The notes under the pieces: model-generated
The model's input: the letters and a program-made list of their open reading frames with translations, nothing else
The model's database searches: none
What the model was told of the DNA's origin: nothing
Position numbers and translations under genes: made by a program
DNA from: Argopecten irradians
Lineage: Eukaryota; Mollusca; Bivalvia; Pectinida; Pectinidae
NCBI RefSeq assembly: GCF_041381155.1
Contig: NC_091144.1
Location: 20,655,544 to 20,719,543 of the forward strand
Reading direction: 5' to 3'
DNA length: 64,000 nucleotides
In this document: positions 51,601-62,939 of the stretch, in pieces
Layout: each line of letters begins with the position of its first letter
How positions within the stretch are numbered: position 1 is the stretch's first letter

Positions 51601-54600
51601 TCTGAGGTTTGTTATGATCAGTGGACACCTCTGAGGTTTGTTATGATCAATGGACACCTCTGAGGTTTGTTATGATCAATGGACACCTCTGAGGTTTGTT
51701 ATGATCAGTGGACACCTCTGAGGTTTGTTATGATCAGTGGACACCTCTGAGGTTTGTTATGATCAGTGGACACCTCTGAGGTTTGTTATGATCAATGGAC
51801 ACCTCTGAGGTTTGTTATGATCAATGGACACTCTCCGAGAGTTTGTTATGATCAGTGGACACCTCTGAGGTTTGTTATGATCAATGGACACCTCTGAGGT
51901 TTGTTATGATCAGTGGACACCTCTGAGGTTTGTTATGATCAATGGACACCTCTGAGGTTTGTTATGATCAGTGGACACCTCTGAGGTTTGTTATGATCAA
52001 TGGACACCTCTGAGGTTTGTTATGATCAGTGGACACCTCTGAGGTTTGTTATGATCAGTGGACACCTCTGAGGTTTGTTATGATCAATGGACACCTCTGA
52101 GGTTTGTTATGATCAATGGACACCTCTGAGGTTTGTTATGATCAGTGGACACCTCTGAGGTTTGTTATGATCAATGGACACCTCTGAGGTTTGTTATGAT
52201 CAGTGGACACCTCTGAGGTTTGTTATGATCAATGGACACCTCTGAGGTTTGTTATGATCAATGGACACCTCTGAGGTTTGTTATGATCAGTGGACACCTC
52301 TGAGGTTTGTTATGATCAATGGACACCTCTGAGGTTTGTTATGATCAGTGGACACCTCTGAGGTTTGTTATGATCAGTGGACACCTCTGAGGATTTGTTA
52401 TGATCAATGGACACCTCTGAGGTTTGTTATGATCAGTGGACACCTCTGAGGTTTGTTATGATCAGTGGACACCTCTGAGGTTTATGATCAGTGGACACCT
52501 CTGAGGTTTGTTATGATCATGGACACCTCTGAGGTTTGTTATGATCAGTGGACACCTCTGAGGTTTGTTATGATCAATGGACACCTCTCTGAGGTTTGTT
52601 ATGATCAATGGACACCTCTGAGGTTTGTTATGATCAGTGGACACCTCTGAGGTTTGTTATGATCAGTGGACACCTCTGAGGTTTGTTATGATCAGTGGAC
52701 ACCTCTGAGGTTTGTTATGATCAGTGGACACCTCTGAGGTTTGTTATGATCAATGGACACCTCTGAGGTTTGTTATGATCAATGGACACCTCTGAGGTTT
52801 GTTATGATCAATGGACACCTCTGAGGTTTGTTATGATCAGTGGACACCTCTGAGGTTTGTTATGATCAATGGACACCTCTGAGGTTTGTTATGATCAATG
52901 GACACCTCTGAGGTTTGTTATGATCAGTGGACACCTCTGAGGTTTGTTATGATCAATGGACACCTCTGAGGTTTTGTTATGATCAATGGACACCTCTGAG
53001 GTTTGTTATGATCAATGGACACCTCTGAGGTTTGTTATGATCAGTGGACACCTCTGAGGTTTGTTATGATCATGGACACCTCTGAGGTTTGTTATGATCA
53101 ATGGACACCTCTGAGGTTTGTTATGATCAGTGGACACCTCTGAGGTTTGTTATGATCAGTGGACACCTCTGAGGTTTGTTATGATCAGTGGACACCTCTG
53201 AGGTTTGTTATGATCAGTGGACACCTCTGAGGTTTGTTATGATCATGGACACCTCTGAGGTTTGTTATGATCAGTGGACACCTCTGAGGTTTGTTATGAT
53301 CAGTGGACACCTCTGAGGTTTGTTATGATCAGTGGACACCTCTGAGGTTTGTTATGATCAGTGGACACCTCTGAGGTTTGTTATGATCAGTGGACACCTC
53401 TGAGGTTTGTTATGATCAGTGGACACCTCTGAGGTTTGTTATGATCAGTGGACACCTCTGAGGTTTGTTATGATCAGTGGACACACCTCTGAGGTTTGTT
53501 ATGATCAATGGACACCTCTGAGGTTTGTTATGATCAATGGACACCTCTGAGGTTTGTTATGATCAGTGGACACCTCTGAGGTTTGTTATGATCAGTGGAC
53601 ACCTCTGAGGTTTGTTATGATCAATGGACACCTCTGAGGTTTGTTATGATCAGTGGACACCTCTGAGGTTTGTTATGATCAGTGGACACCTCTGAGGTTT
53701 GTTATGATCAGTGGACACCTCTGAGGTTTGTTATGATCAGTGGACACCTCTGAGGTTTGTTATGATCAATGGACACCTCTGAGGTTTGTTATGATCAGTG
53801 GACACCTCTGAGGTTTGTTATGATCAGTGGACACCTCTGAGGTTTGTTATGATCAGTGGACACCTCTGAGGTTTGTTATGATCAGTGGACACCTCTGAGG
53901 TTTATGATCAGTGGACACCTCTAAGGTTTGTTATGATCAATGGACACCTCTGAGGTTTGTTATGATCAGTGGACACCTCTGAGGTTTGTTATGATCAGTG
54001 GACACCTCTGAGGTTTGTTATGATCAGTGGACACCTCTGAGGTTTGTTATGATCAGTGGACACCTCTGAGGTTTGTTATGATCAGTGGACACCTCTGAGG
54101 TTTGTTATGATCAGTGGACACCTCTGAGGTTTGTTATGATCAGTGGACACCTCTGAGGTTTGTTATGATCAGTGGACACCTCTGAGGTTTGTTATGATCA
54201 GTGGACACCTCTGAGGTTTGTTATGATCAGTGGACACCTCTGAGGTTTGTTATGATCAGTGGACACCTCTGAGGTTTGTTATGATCAGTGGACACCTCTG
54301 AGGTTTGTTATGATCAGTGGACACCTCTGAGGTTTGTTATGATCAGTGGACACCTCTGAGGTTTGTTATGATCAGTGGACACCTCTGAGGTTTGTTATGA
54401 TCAGTGGACACCTCTGAGGTTTGTTATGATCAATGGACACCTCTGAGGTTTGTTATGATCAGTGGACACCTCTGAGGTTTGTTATGATCAATGGACACCT
54501 CTGAGGTTTGTTATGATCAGTGGACACCTCTGAGGTTTGTTATGATCAGTGGACACCTCTGAGGTTTGTTATGATCAATGGACACCTCTGAGGTTTGTTA

Positions 54601-57600
54601 TGATCAGTGGACACCTCTGAGGTTTGTTATGATCAGTGGACACCTCTGAGGTTTGTTATGATCATGGACACCTCTGAGGTTTGTTATGATCAGTGGACAC
54701 CTCTGAGGTTTGTTATGATCAGTGGACACCTCTGAGGTTTGTTATGATCAATGGACGCCTCTGAGGTTTGTTATGATCAATGGACACCTCTGAGGTTTGT
54801 TATGATAATGGACACCTCTGAGGTTTGTTATGATCAATGGACACCTCTGAGGTTTGTTATGATCAGTGGACACCTCTGAGGTTTGTTATGATCAATGGAC
54901 ACCTCTGAGGTTTGTTATGATCAGTGGACACCTCTGAGGTTTGTTATGATCAATGGACACCTCTGAGGTTTGTTATGATCAGTGGACACCTCTGAGGTTT
55001 GTTATGATCAGTGGACACCTCTGAGGTTTGTTATGATCAGTGGACACCTCTGAGGTTTGTTATGATCAATGGACACCTCTGAGGTTTGTTATGATCAGTG
55101 GACACCTCTGAGGTTTGTTATGATCAGTGGACACCTCTGAGGTTTGTTATGATCAGTGGACACCTCTGAGGTTTGTTATGATCAGTGGACACCTCTGAGG
55201 TTTGTTATGATCAGTGGACACCTCTGAGGTTTGTTATGATCAGTGGACACCTCTGAGGTTGTTATGATCAGTGGACACCTCTGAGGTTTGTTATGATCAG
55301 TGGACACCTCTGAGGTTTGTTATGATCAGTGGACACCTCTGAGGTTTGTTATGATCAGTGGACACCTCTGAGGTTTGTTTATGATCAATGGACACCTCTG
55401 AGGTTTGTTATGATCAGTGGACACCTCTGAGGTTTGTTATGATCAGTGGACACCTCTGAGGTTTGTTATGATCAGTGGACACCTCTGAGGTTTGTTATGA
55501 TCAGTGGACACCTCTGAGGTTTGTTATGATCATGGACACCTCTGAGGTTTGTTATGATCAGTGGACACCTCTGAGGTTTGTTATGATCAGTGGACACCTC
55601 TGAGGTTTGTTATGATCATGGACACCTCTGAGGTTTGTTATGATCAGTGGACACCTCTGAGGTTTGTTATGATCAGTGGACACCTCTGAGGTTTGTTATG
55701 ATCAGTGGACACCTCTGAGGTTTGTTATGATGATCAGTGGACACCTCTGAGGTTTGTTATGATCAATGGACACCTCTGAGGTTTGTTATGATCAGTGGAC
55801 ACCTCTGAGGTTTGTTATGATCAGTGGACACCTCTGAGGTTTGTTATGATCAATGGACACCTCTGAGGTTTGTTATGATCAGTGGATACCTCTGAGGTTT
55901 GTTATGATCAGTGGACACCTCTGAGGTTTGTTATGATCAGTGGACACCTCTGAGGTTTGTTATGATCAGTGGACAACTCTGACGTTTGTTATGATCAGTG
56001 GACACCTCTGAGGTTTGTTATGATCAGTGGACAACTCTGAGGTTTGTTATGATCAGTGGACATCTCTGAGGTTTGTTATGATCAGTGGACACCTCTGAGG
56101 TTTGTTATGATCAGTGGACACCTCTGAGGTTTGTTATGATCAGTGGACACCTCTGAGGTTTGTTATGATCAGTGGACACCTCTGAGGTTTGTTATGATCA
56201 GTGGACACCTCTGAGGTTTGTTATGATCAGTGGACAACTCTTAGGTTTGTAATGATACTTTGTTGAAGACTGTTTTATTTTTAGTTAAGTTGATAAACGT
56301 TTGTCAGTCATGTTAATTCCATATGGGAATACTTTGTTTCCTTTTTGCGATATGTAAACACTTTTAACTGTGATTTTCGGTTCTGTTGTCTCTATCCTAG
56401 AATTAAATCATTAGCAAACATTTGTTTCATCATCGATGCCCGCTATATACAAATCAATGCAAAAAAGGCACGAATGCGTGTTGTTATTTCCAACATTCAG
56501 CAATGCCATCAACTTCGCTAATCAAAGTTATTCAGCCGAAATTCAATGCCATGAAACGAACTCACCAGACGCTGAAAAGCTTTGAGCACAAATTGATAGC
56601 GCTACGAAAACCTTTTGAAAAATAAACAGATTATACAAATCAACACTTAGATAATAACAGCATGCATATGTAAAATAGCTGTCATATATGGAATTATTTG
56701 TCGATTGCAGTTGCGCAGTAGAACCGGAACTATTTGGTAACTTTTGGAAAATAAAACAAGGAACACTTATCAGTGAGTTCGGTGCGTTCCGAACGACCAA
56801 CTTTGATGGAGGGTCGGTTATGATGAACTTTACCTGTATTCTTCAGCTATGCCAAGGACCATGCGTTCCGGTGAGTTCACGTACTTACTACATGTATTAT
56901 TAAGTTTGGAGGCGTCCCGAAAACAAATGAAATCTATTTACCAGTTACCGCTACAGACATCCATCTGATATCAAAGATATGCTAATTTTTCTAGAACTAT
57001 TGACATTTATTCATATACCCTGAATACAGAAATAAGAAAACAATTAATCATTAAATGCTTAAAGGGTATATTTTCATTTGTTGAAGACACCGTTGTTAAC
57101 ATGAACATTTATTGAAGGACAACCCTATATTAGCAACAGTCTGCCTTTTTAATATATATTGTGCTGCTGCCATTTGCTAATAACGGTATTTTGATCCTCT
57201 AGACCATATTAGTTATTGGTGATGCGCGAGCATTATTGAAGTATTTCTCATATAAAATTAAAAAATAAATTTCACATTTCAAATCCAGTCTAAATGTGGA
57301 GATAGTTACACGGGCTGGGGACGTAAGCGGCGTGACGCACAACTCGGCGGAGGACTTGAGCAGACGACGTACAATGAGGAGACTATTGATGTCGGTGGAG
57401 CTGTGAACGTGGTGGAAAAGTACTCAGACATAAGTAGGTACAAATGGTAATCCCTGAGTGTCTTCTGGAGAGTGATATAGCCTGTACGTGTTCAAACAAT
57501 GTAACAAATGATAGTCACGAATTCTGAAGAAACTAGTACTCATTAAAAATCGTACTATAGATTCTAGTAAATGGCTCGTTGAGACTATGGCAAACTAATC

Positions 57601-58032
57601 GAATGAAACGAGATCAACAGAACACGAAAACATACTAAAGAATATTTGTTTGTAGTCAGAATACTGCCATAGAAATAAGAAAACACAAGTATTATCGCCA
57701 ATGGTGAGCATTCAGTGGTAGGATGGAGGTCCATTCCCAAATAGACTTAAAGTTTGCTTTCAAATTATCCCCGATCGATGATTGTATCTGAATTTAATGC
57801 CGGGTGTTTCAATTTTGCATTTTCAGAAGTTTTGACGAACGAAGATTTTTGCTGGGACAAATTGGGGATAAGTCTACTAATCACATTCTTGTGCGCATGT
57901 GCCATAGGACCATCTGTCGGATGTTTTCTGCTGTACCGGAAGCTACTCATTTGCCAAAAGATGCTTCGGGATGTTACAAAATTCAGCAGGCCAGCATCAC
58001 AGAAAATGTCGGCCGCAGCTATTCTTAAGTAG
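36686..58032 (+). CDS. ZP-domain transmembrane protein (signal peptide, ZP-N, ZP-C, furin site)
   Basis: Eight exons join in perfect phase to 363 residues: 36686-36761, 37586-37749, 38158-38282, 39259-39413, 39832-39892, 56711-56870, 57289-57433, 57827-58032. Residues 1-20 are a signal peptide (MDTLTPFLFVMTCLMFAHAQ). ZP-N follows with the usual pattern (LIFIKGQGEDC, FRVVIQRLSAFQTGADKQI, VMCIANTDD). ZP-C shows ARYCQAADIVIIDDFC and GTLISEFGAFR, then a C-x3-C-x3-C run in LQLCQGPCVPSKC. GRKRRD near residue 265 is a furin-like cleavage site, the normal processing point before the C-terminal propeptide. ISLLITFLCACAIGPSVGCF is a membrane segment before a short basic tail. Such proteins polymerise into extracellular matrices after cleavage. 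It resembles invertebrate ZP proteins but I assign no orthologue. Intron 5 splits ZP-C and is about 16.8 kb of satellite. Confidence 0.9.
37300..37337. repeat. Perfect 16-bp hairpin, ZP gene intron 1
   Basis: AGAATCAAGTGACATG and its exact inverse complement are separated by only six bases (TCAGAG). The hairpin lies about 250 bp before exon 2. It is too short for a typical animal microRNA precursor. It may be the remnant of a small palindromic element. Confidence 0.8.
39868..48880 (+). repeat. 39-bp satellite built from an exon 5 / splice-donor junction, ~230 copies
   Basis: The founding unit is visible at the left edge: the last 25 bases of ZP exon 5 (CCGATATAG ... GATGATTT, 39868-39892) plus the first 14 bases of intron 5 (GTAAGTATCAAAGT). 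About 9.0 kb of head-to-tail copies follow. Nearly every copy keeps the donor GTAAGT. The consensus differs from the founder mainly by CCGACATAG or CCGACAAAG for CCGATATAG. Units are varied near both ends (39900-40900 and 46900-48880) and almost identical in the middle, as expected from unequal exchange. Variants CCTAC, CAGAC and one-base indels mark subgroups. The unit is a multiple of three and stop-free on the minus strand, so long antisense frames arise automatically. Confidence 0.97.
48881..56256 (+). repeat. 29-bp satellite with two palindromes per unit, ~250 copies
   Basis: Head-to-tail copies of a unit starting TGGACACCTCTGAGG and ending GTTATGATCAG. Variants are CAG, CAA or a one-base-shorter CA before TGG. 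Each unit carries ACCTCTGAGGT (5-bp arms around one base) and the palindrome TGATCA. The units are very uniform throughout; edge copies at 48881-48920 and 55860-56256 are slightly diverged. The 29-bp period is not a multiple of three, so only short open frames arise. No exon or promoter of the host gene resembles the unit, so its origin is unknown. It is in the same intron as, and directly continues from, the 39-bp array. Confidence 0.97.
56257..56710 (+). other. Non-satellite remainder of ZP gene intron 5
   Basis: Only about 450 bp of ordinary sequence separate the 29-bp array from exon 6. It ends in GTCGATTGCAG, the acceptor. An open frame at 56422-56625 has no recognisable features and does not fit the splice phases, so it is not called. 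Confidence 0.6.
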
Positions 58033-58212
58033 AGGTGATACCGACCGTCTGCTAAGTTTTGGATGAAAAATATAAAATAAGTTGTTACTGTGGAAAACGC
58101 AACGATGATACACCACTTTATCTCTCTACATGATATGAAATGTAAAATATAAATTAAAGATGAAAGATTCAAAACATATCTTTTCTATTTGTCATTTGAT
58201 GATTAGCAAAAC

Positions 58213-58218
58213 AATAAA
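58213..58218 (+). terminator. Candidate polyadenylation signal of the ZP gene
   Basis: AATAAA lies 180 bp after the stop codon at 58032. Another AATAAA occurs near 58426. The choice between them cannot be made from sequence. Confidence 0.4.
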
Positions 58219-58852
58219 AAATTATAAGCTTTAAAGCATTGCTTCTTGAATGACCATTGCTAGAGTATAACCGGTTATTTTCACGAGTGAAAAAATACTT
58301 TACATAGCGTGTGAGTATCTTACGAATAAAATATAAAATTGTATTTGCCATGAAATCCCGGGGATAGTCAGACAGTATGACTGCTTTCAGAGCTAGAATC
58401 TACGTTGTAAAATAATATTACACTTAAATAAAATTTCGTCCTATCGAGAAAAGTCAGCTGTATTTGTTAAAATCCGGTCAAGATTTTATATCTATTTGAA
58501 TGAAGCATGTCATTAATGGAGAAAAGTCACTCCTCCAGAATTCTCGTTCTGCTATCTATTGATAGATCATAAAGGCGACTAAGTTCAGGACACTGCATTT
58601 CTCCTTTGGTACTGTTTAAGTTAAACTTTCTTCAAAAAGCTCTAGGTTCTGTCTCCCGGCAAAGACACATAAATTTTAGTCTATAAAAACATTTCGTCAC
58701 AAACTTTTCGTTCTAAAAAGACCACCTTTCATATCTGTATATGAAGGATGCCATGCGCGTAGCTACCATTGTGTTCCGTACCCCATACATTCACATCATT
58801 TTCATATCAAAACTGAATAAGATAACGGGTATGGACAAAATCTATGAAATTA
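58219..58852. other. Intergenic sequence downstream of the ZP gene
   Basis: AT-rich sequence with no recognisable gene, transposon end or repeat before the 20/21-bp array begins at 58853. Confidence 0.5.
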
Positions 58853-59640
58853 GGTACCGACTGTATACTCAATGGTACCCACTGTATACCAATGGAACCG
58901 ACTGTATACTCAATGGAACCAATGGTACCGACTGTATACCAATGGTACCGACTGTTTACAATTGGTACCGACTGCATACCAATGGTACCGACTGTATAAT
59001 CAATGGTACCGACTGTATACCATTGGCACCGACTGTATACTCAATGGTATCGACTGTATTACCAATGGTACCGACTGTATTACCATTTGTATCGACTGTA
59101 TACTCAATGGTACCGACTGTAATCCCGATGGTATCGACTGTATTCCCAATGGTACCGACTGTATTCCCAATGGTACCGACTGTAAACTCAATGGTATCGA
59201 CTGTATTACCAATGGTACCCCAATGGTACCGACTGTATACAATGTACCAATGGTACCGACTGTATACTCAAAGGTATCGACTGTATAACCAATGGTACCG
59301 ACTGTATTCCAAATGGTACCGAATGTATATCATTGGTACCGACTGTATTCCCGATGGTACCGACTGTATTACCAATGGTACCGACTCTATACTCAAAGGT
59401 ATCGACTGTATAACCAATGGTACCGACTGTATTCCAAATGGTACCGAATGTATATCATTGGTACCGACTGTATTCCCGATGGTACCGACTGTATTACCAA
59501 TGGTAACGACTGTATTCCCATTGGTACCGACTGTATTCCCAATGGTACCGACTGTATACCATTGGTACCGACTGTATACTCAATGGTATCGACTATATAC
59601 TCAATGGTACTGACTGTATACCATTGGGTACCGACTGTAC
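58853..59640 (+). repeat. 20/21-bp minisatellite rich in palindromes, ~38 copies
   Basis: Copies read GGTACCGACTGTATACCAAT, or a 21-base form with CTCAAT at the end. Each has the palindrome GGTACC and usually GTATAC. Variants include GGTATCGACTG, TATTCC and TATAAC. A longer block is itself duplicated: the segment around 59262-59380 recurs around 59384-59505. The unit lacks stop codons in several frames, so open frames up to 290 codons appear by arithmetic and are not evidence of a gene. Confidence 0.95.
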
Positions 59641-60322
59641 ATTTAATTTTCTCTGATTGACACATTATGGACGCAGGTTGAGTTCTCGGTGGATATTGGT
59701 ATCTATGGTGTATTATTTAATTGGTTTATCATCTTAACTACCGCTGATTTATTTTTCACTAAATTTCACGGCAAGCCAAGTTACTTATTATTCTATTAAT
59801 TCCGATATCGGAATTAAAATTTACTGTATTGGAATTAAATTTCTGATATCGGGAATTCTCATTGTTTCAACCCCGACGTCTTGTGTACAAATAAGCTCTC
59901 TCATTATAGATACAGCTCTTTCTTTTTATTGTAATTAAAATTGTGTATGACATATAAATGTGACATTAAAGAATTGTAAAGTTATTTCTCTCAACTTCAA
60001 CCTTCTTAGCCTTTCATCCTAAATAGAATTGTTAATATCCTTTCTCCCGGCCGTTCGAACTGGGTATTAATTTGTCATTATCAATAGGCTATACAATATG
60101 CGATTCGTGCAATAGACTAGGTTATAAGAACATGAGGCCTACAAGCGGCCATTTTAATGAAACATAGGGCATCAAATTAATTTTTGTTGTTGTTATAAAA
60201 ATAGCAATGGTTACCACCCAAAATATTAAGTAAATCTTTAAACATTTGTAAGAATCTTGATCCCATGGCTCGAGCAATCATACTGCATAACTTGATCGTC
60301 GGAATGCATCTAGGTTAGATTA
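59641..60322. other. Intergenic region with a perfect 22-bp palindrome
   Basis: No gene is recognised. TTAATTCCGATATCGGAATTAA at 59796-59817 reads the same on both strands (quoted here as two joined 11-base arms), and a degenerate relative (TGATATCGGGAATTC) lies about 40 bases on. AATTCC/GATATC blocks like this are probably remnants of a dispersed repeat. The rest is AT-rich without features. Confidence 0.5.
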
Positions 60323-60353
60323 TGACATCATATTCATTGTGACGTCATATATA
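60323..60353 (+). promoter_or_regulatory. CRE half-pair and TATA box of the downstream intronless gene
   Basis: TGACGTCA at 60340-60347 is a perfect cAMP-response element. It is followed at once by TATATA at 60348-60353. A second near match, TGACATCA, lies at 60323-60330. The spacing would put transcription start near 60380, about 55 bases before the ATG at 60435. CREB/ATF-type control is inferred from the motif only. Confidence 0.5.
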
Positions 60354-60434
60354 CTTTATCTTGGATACTGTCAGACGGATTCACTGCACGCTTTTTATCT
60401 CTCACTAAAATCAATCATTTCACTTTGTTTCGGA

Positions 60435-60827
60435 ATGTCACTCAACGTATCTCAGAAGATTTACAGCTGTAAGGTGGCGCCACTGATCTTGCTTGACAAT
60501 ATTGACGGATTTAAGCCACGGAAATGCCCAGAGGAACTCTTCCGCGCACGGAGAGGATTCGAGCAATGTAAACTGAACTTCCTTACCACTGTGGTGGACA
60601 AATGGGACGAACAGACCTTAAGCAATGTGTCCTTTTGTCAACCAAACTATTATCCACAGAAAACTGCTACAGAAATGGACATCCCTACCAGTAAAAAAGA
60701 AGATTTAGACCACAACTCTCATGCATCTACTGGGCAGTTTGTGAAACCAAGAAAATTCAGACCACGCAAGATTCTACGGAAACTTGTCAACAAGCAGAGG
60801 AACAAAGTTCATTCAAGACCGGAGTAG
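60435..60827 (+). CDS. Uncharacterised intronless 130-residue protein
   Basis: An uninterrupted frame from ATG 60435 to TAG 60825-60827 encodes about 130 residues. It begins MSLNVSQKIYSCKVAPLILL and ends in a basic tail (KPRKFRPRKILRKLVNKQRN) that could bind nucleic acid or be a nuclear-localisation signal. The middle contains FRARRGFEQCKLNFLTTVVD and is otherwise polar. I do not recognise the family. Support for a real gene: a CRE plus TATA box at the right distance upstream, two AATAAA signals at 61000-61012 downstream, and mixed, non-repetitive protein composition. The frame is open upstream of the ATG, back to about 60339, but without another ATG. It could also be one exon of a larger gene. 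No signal peptide or membrane segment is evident from this start. Confidence 0.5.
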   Translation: MSLNVSQKIYSCKVAPLILLDNIDGFKPRKCPEELFRARRGFEQCKLNFLTTVVDKWDEQTLSNVSFCQPNYYPQKTATEMDIPTSKKEDLDHNSHASTGQFVKPRKFRPRKILRKLVNKQRNKVHSRPE

Positions 60828-60999
60828 AGCTATCTTGTGGACCAAAGGACGAAGAACTTTTGATATTAATGTTGATTCCTCTTGTGAAAAGATTAAAACT
60901 GTGAAAAGATTAAAACTAATTAGATATACAATATGTACGTGTGTATATATATACATGTATTTTTTATTTCATGGTAACTGTATGCTGATGTTGAATTAG

Positions 61000-61012
61000 A
61001 ATAAATAATAAA
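61000..61012 (+). terminator. Overlapping polyadenylation signals
   Basis: AATAAATAATAAA gives two AATAAA hexamers, at 61000-61005 and 61007-61012, about 175 bp after the stop codon of the 130-residue frame. They would end a short single-exon transcript. Confidence 0.5.
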
Positions 61013-61217
61013 ACAGTTGATATGGAAGTTGTTTGATTGCCTATGCATACTAGTATATAACATTGCAATACTGTCCAATGTGCCAATTTTATAAAGCGAA
61101 TTATTTTTGTCGTAGTTTCAAGCTCTTTTACATAATTCCTCGCTGTCATTATTATATACATAATACACCACAAAATTTTATAGTTTTTTCGGCGAATGTG
61201 TACTTACAAGTCAAGTG

Positions 61218-61400
61218 CAACGCGATGGCCGAGCGGCTATTTTTATTAAAATACAATTCCACTTGCAATTGGAAATATTTAAGTTGCGAGTTCGAAACCT
61301 ATGTGGGGCAGTTGCCTAGTACTGGTGTTTTTCTTCGGTTTCACCGCATATATGGCACGTCATTAAATGAAGGCAATTGGGACATAACACAAAATAAAAC
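61218..61400 (+). mobile_element. SINE with tRNA-Leu-like head
   Basis: GATGGCCGAGCGGCTA (box A-like, typical of tRNA-Leu) and GCGAGTTCGAAACC (box B) are present, the latter about 70 bases on, followed by GTGGGGCAGTTGCCTAGTAC and TTTTTCTTCGGTTTCACC, a tail type seen in mollusc SINEs. The stem pairing is not good enough for a functional tRNA. The 3' end is undefined. Confidence 0.55.
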
Positions 61401-62161
61401 CAGTAGCGGGAAAGAAAGTACGTATTCTTTTGAGATGCACCCTTGGCTCCCACCATAGAGCGAAATTTGATTGCAAAAAGTCCTATCATGGTATATAGTC
61501 TCTGCAGGCCTGTGATTTGCCAGTATTTTTTTCTCCTGAACTGTCTCCAGTTTTGCTATGAGATAGTCCAGGGTGGATTAACGTCAGCGGTATGCAGGGG
61601 CGTAGGAAGCGGGGGCAAACATGTCTTTTTGCCCCCCCCCCCCCCCCATTTTCGCCGACTGAAATTTTCTAAAAATACTTATTTGAAAGAAAAAAAGGTC
61701 CTCCTGCACATTTTCGTACTTCATTCTAGAAAATTTTCCGCTGCGCGGCGCATTTCCTAAAACGTTCAAGCACATAATGTCAAACCTTAAATAGTAAAAA
61801 TTCAATACACACAAACTAGACTAAAAATGTCCATCAAGGGATTGACTCTATGTACTATTTAAAAAAAGTCTCTTAAAGGAACAATTTGTTTATGTCTTAG
61901 CGAGACAATTAATTCATTTTTTATGTTACACAACAATGTGCCGATGGTGTGAAGCCGGCGTATTCAGATCGAGTAGGGTTGCATAATGTTATGACGACAC
62001 AGTTATCATTTCTAAATGCAGGTAGCTTTAAATCGAAAAATTACCTTGTTAAGAACGCTTTATATTCATTAAAATACATCGTAAAACTCATCTCAGCCAT
62101 TCTAAATCGTATTTTTTTCCCGGGGGGGGGGGGGGGGGGGGGGGGGACCCCCCGAACCTGG

Positions 62162-62699
62162 CCCTGCAGGTAGGGCGTTAGAATTGTACCTGCTGCCCCT
62201 ATTGCATGATGGTAAAAGGCGACTAAATTTAGGATCTTATCTTTTCTCTTCTTCCTAACTGACTTTAACTTTCCTAATGCCTCCCTTGGCATCGCCTCAC
62301 TTTTGGCCTTGAGTTGAGCGTTCGCCCCTGTGAGGAAGGCTCTGGGTTCTGTCCCCTGGCCGAGACACACCAAAGTCTATAAAAGTGGTAGTTTCTGCTC
62401 CTGCTTAGCGCTCAGCATACAGGGAGTGGGACGACTGGTTCGCCTGTTGTCAGTATAATGTGACCAGGTGGGGTGTGTTGCTTGGTGTCTTCGGCGGCAT
62501 GCTTCAGTGATATAGCACTATAAAAAGGGCAAAAGTTCCACTATACAAGAAGACACAACATGAATATACTGCAGTCTCCCAAAACACACACCTCGCACAA
62601 CATACACGCAGCACACCGCAAGCATGGGAGGCTGTCCTTACATGACCATAGCTGTTAATAGGACGTTAATTAATCAAACAAACAAACAAACAAACAAAC
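62162..62699 (+). mobile_element. tRNA-derived SINE, second copy, with (AAAC)n tail
   Basis: This is the same family as the copy at 17214-17685: CCCTGCAGG, TACCTGCTGCCCC, then GTTGAGCGTTCGCCCC and GGTTCTGTCCCCTGGCCGAG, through GTGGGGTGTGTTGC to TTAATCAAACAAACAAAC. The 3' end is a run of AAAC, typical of a reverse-transcribed tail. It interrupts the CTCGCG-rich block of the surrounding DNA transposon, so it inserted later than that block. An imperfect frame on the opposite strand (62041-62373) is not a gene. Confidence 0.88.
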
Positions 62700-62939
62700 C
62701 CCCGGACCCCCCTAACACCAAATTCTCGCGCCTTTGGCCGCTCGCAAATTCATCAAATGCATCGTAAAACTCATCTAAGCCATTCTAAATCGCAATTTTT
62801 TCGCGGGGGAGACCTCCGGACCCCCGTAACACCAAAATCTCGCGCTTTCGGGCGATCGCAAAATCATCAAAATACATAAAAAAACTCATCCCGGGGTCAC
62901 CCTCAGACCCTTGTAAAACACCAAAATCTCGCGCCTTCG

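Noticed and set aside
48881-56256. CRISPR-like appearance of a ~29-bp repeat
   Set aside because: There are no unique spacers: the units are contiguous, there are no cas genes, and the surrounding genes are animal genes with introns. It is a satellite.
57765-58172. 135-codon minus-strand frame over the last ZP exon
   Set aside because: It is a shadow of the well-supported plus-strand exon that encodes the transmembrane segment.
58741-59613. 290-codon open frame with YRLYTQWY-type repeats
   Set aside because: It is produced by the stop-free 20/21-bp array. Other frames over the same DNA are open as well, and there is no promoter, splice or family support.
60339-60434. Extending the intronless gene's start to 60339
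   Set aside because: The codon there is GTG within the CRE/TATA region, unlikely as a start in an animal gene. ATG 60435 is used instead.
61218-61310. Functional tRNA-Leu gene
   Set aside because: The A and B boxes are good, but the arms between them are AT-rich and unpaired, and a SINE-like tail follows.
62041-62373. 110-codon minus-strand frame with a proline run
   Set aside because: It spans a G-homopolymer and the SINE head, and the proline run is the translated homopolymer.
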